From: an uncultured Opitutaceae bacterium
GTDB taxonomy: Bacteria > Verrucomicrobiota > Verrucomicrobiia > Opitutales > Opitutaceae
Reading direction: 5' to 3'
Length of the DNA stretch: 64,000 nucleotides
Assembly (NCBI GenBank): GCA_903929355.1
Contig: CAIYUN010000018.1
Coordinates: 1-64,000 of the forward strand
Shown in pieces: positions 63,521 to 64,000 of this stretch; position 1 is the stretch's first letter; each line of letters opens with the position of its first letter. The notes under the pieces were generated by a model. That model saw only the letters and a list, made by a program, of their open reading frames with translations, did not search any database and was not told the origin of the DNA. The translations under genes were made by a program, and so were the position numbers.

Positions 63521-64000
63521 ATGTACACCGCCAACGAAAAGCTCTCGTCCGCCAACATCACCGACATCATGCAGTCGGCCTACATCGAGTACTCGATGTC
63601 GGTCATCGTGTCGCGCGCCCTGCCCGACGCCCGCGACGGGCTCAAGCCCGTCCAGCGCCGCATCCTCTATGCGATGCTCCGTGAGGGGCTGGTGCACAAC
63701 CGCGCCTTCGACAAGTGCGCCGGTGTCGTTGGGGAGGTGCTCAAGAACTACCACCCGCATGGCGACTCCTCCGTCTATGACACGCTCGTGCGGATGGCCC
63801 AGCCGTGGGTCATGCGCTACCCGTTGATTGACCCACAGGGCAACTTCGGCTCGGTCGACGGCGATCCGCCCGCCGCCTACCGTTACACCGAGGCCCGCCT
63901 CAAGGACATTGCGGAGGACCTCCTGAAAAACATCGAGGAGGACACGGTTGATTTCGTCCCCAACTACAAGGAGTCCACCACGGAGCCGACCGTCCTGCCC
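63521..64000 (+). CDS. gyrA: DNA gyrase subunit A, 5' part
   Basis: The first 160 residues of GyrA; the gene is cut by the window end. It starts [20 protein letters not shown] and shows [29 protein letters not shown] and the quinolone-resistance region [19 protein letters not shown]. Ser and Asp, which correspond to Ser83 and Asp87 of E. coli, are both present, so this copy has the sensitive-type residues. The catalytic Tyr is in [10 protein letters not shown]. It lies 150 bases after gyrB, with a heptad array directly before its start codon. Confidence 0.97.
   Translation, partial: MYTANEKLSSANITDIMQSAYIEYSMSVIVSRALPDARDGLKPVQRRILYAMLREGLVHNRAFDKCAGVVGEVLKNYHPHGDSSVYDTLVRMAQPWVMRYPLIDPQGNFGSVDGDPPAAYRYTEARLKDIAEDLLKNIEEDTVDFVPNYKESTTEPTVLP

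Overview
This is a GC-rich chromosomal segment whose protein set suggests a member of the Verrucomicrobiota, most likely close to Opitutaceae. The reasons are short-tailed surface proteins with a PEP-CTERM-like end, several secreted polysaccharide-active enzymes, leaders that mostly lack Shine-Dalgarno sequences, and very many dispersed intergenic repeats. No rRNA gene, complete tRNA gene or CRISPR array was seen, so the taxonomic assignment is an inference from proteins.

Layout. Positions 1-6591 look like the right end of an integrative element. It carries accessory genes of unusual composition (FRG-domain protein, membrane proteins, PD-(D/E)XK-like protein, basic HTH protein, two tiny proline-rich ORFs) and a tyrosine integrase next to a 28-base 3' tRNA fragment and the tRNA's terminator. 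From 6.9 to 19.8 kb follow a PEP-CTERM-like surface protein, a lectin-protease, a four-PAS hybrid histidine kinase, a DUF4097-like protein broken by a frameshift, a catalytically degenerate M16 protein, a sugar nucleotidyltransferase, moaE and an unrecognised conserved gene. A MacAB-like export operon with two permeases (20.1-25.4 kb) has a four-helix-bundle gene inserted in it. An MFS transporter, an adenylate-kinase-like protein, two secreted proteins and methionine synthase (metH, split into two genes) follow to 35 kb. From 35 to 42 kb the minus strand holds a second PEP-CTERM-like protein, a polysaccharide export protein, and a marR/adaptor/RND-pump operon. From 42 to 53 kb there are a LysM coiled-coil protein, an HTTM protein, ppnP, an ABC-2 exporter, a lipoprotein between three copies of a long repeat, a BNR lyase-like enzyme and a DUF433/DUF5615 toxin-antitoxin pair. 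The last part has a GH2 glycosidase, a Fur-type-operator-controlled feoA-feoA-feoB-Cys-rich operon, a zinc-ribbon coiled-coil protein, gyrB and the start of gyrA.

The most unusual feature is the repeat load. Arrays with a strict 7-base period but locus-specific sequence occur at about fifteen places. They fill operon spacers, run directly up to start codons (gyrA, both MacB-like permeases, the second metH gene) and are translated in frame into heptapeptide repeats inside a nucleotidyltransferase, MetH and the four-helix-bundle protein. Alongside them are octamer arrays, a REP-like palindrome (GGACGCCAC-TCC-GTGGCGTCC), a second palindrome, and at least two MITE-like inverted-repeat elements, one inside the feo operon.

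Three genes are each out of frame in a way repaired by removing one base from a homopolymer run of six (7073-7078, 14523-14528, 52584-52589). This points either to systematic homopolymer insertion errors in the assembly or to slippage-prone genes.
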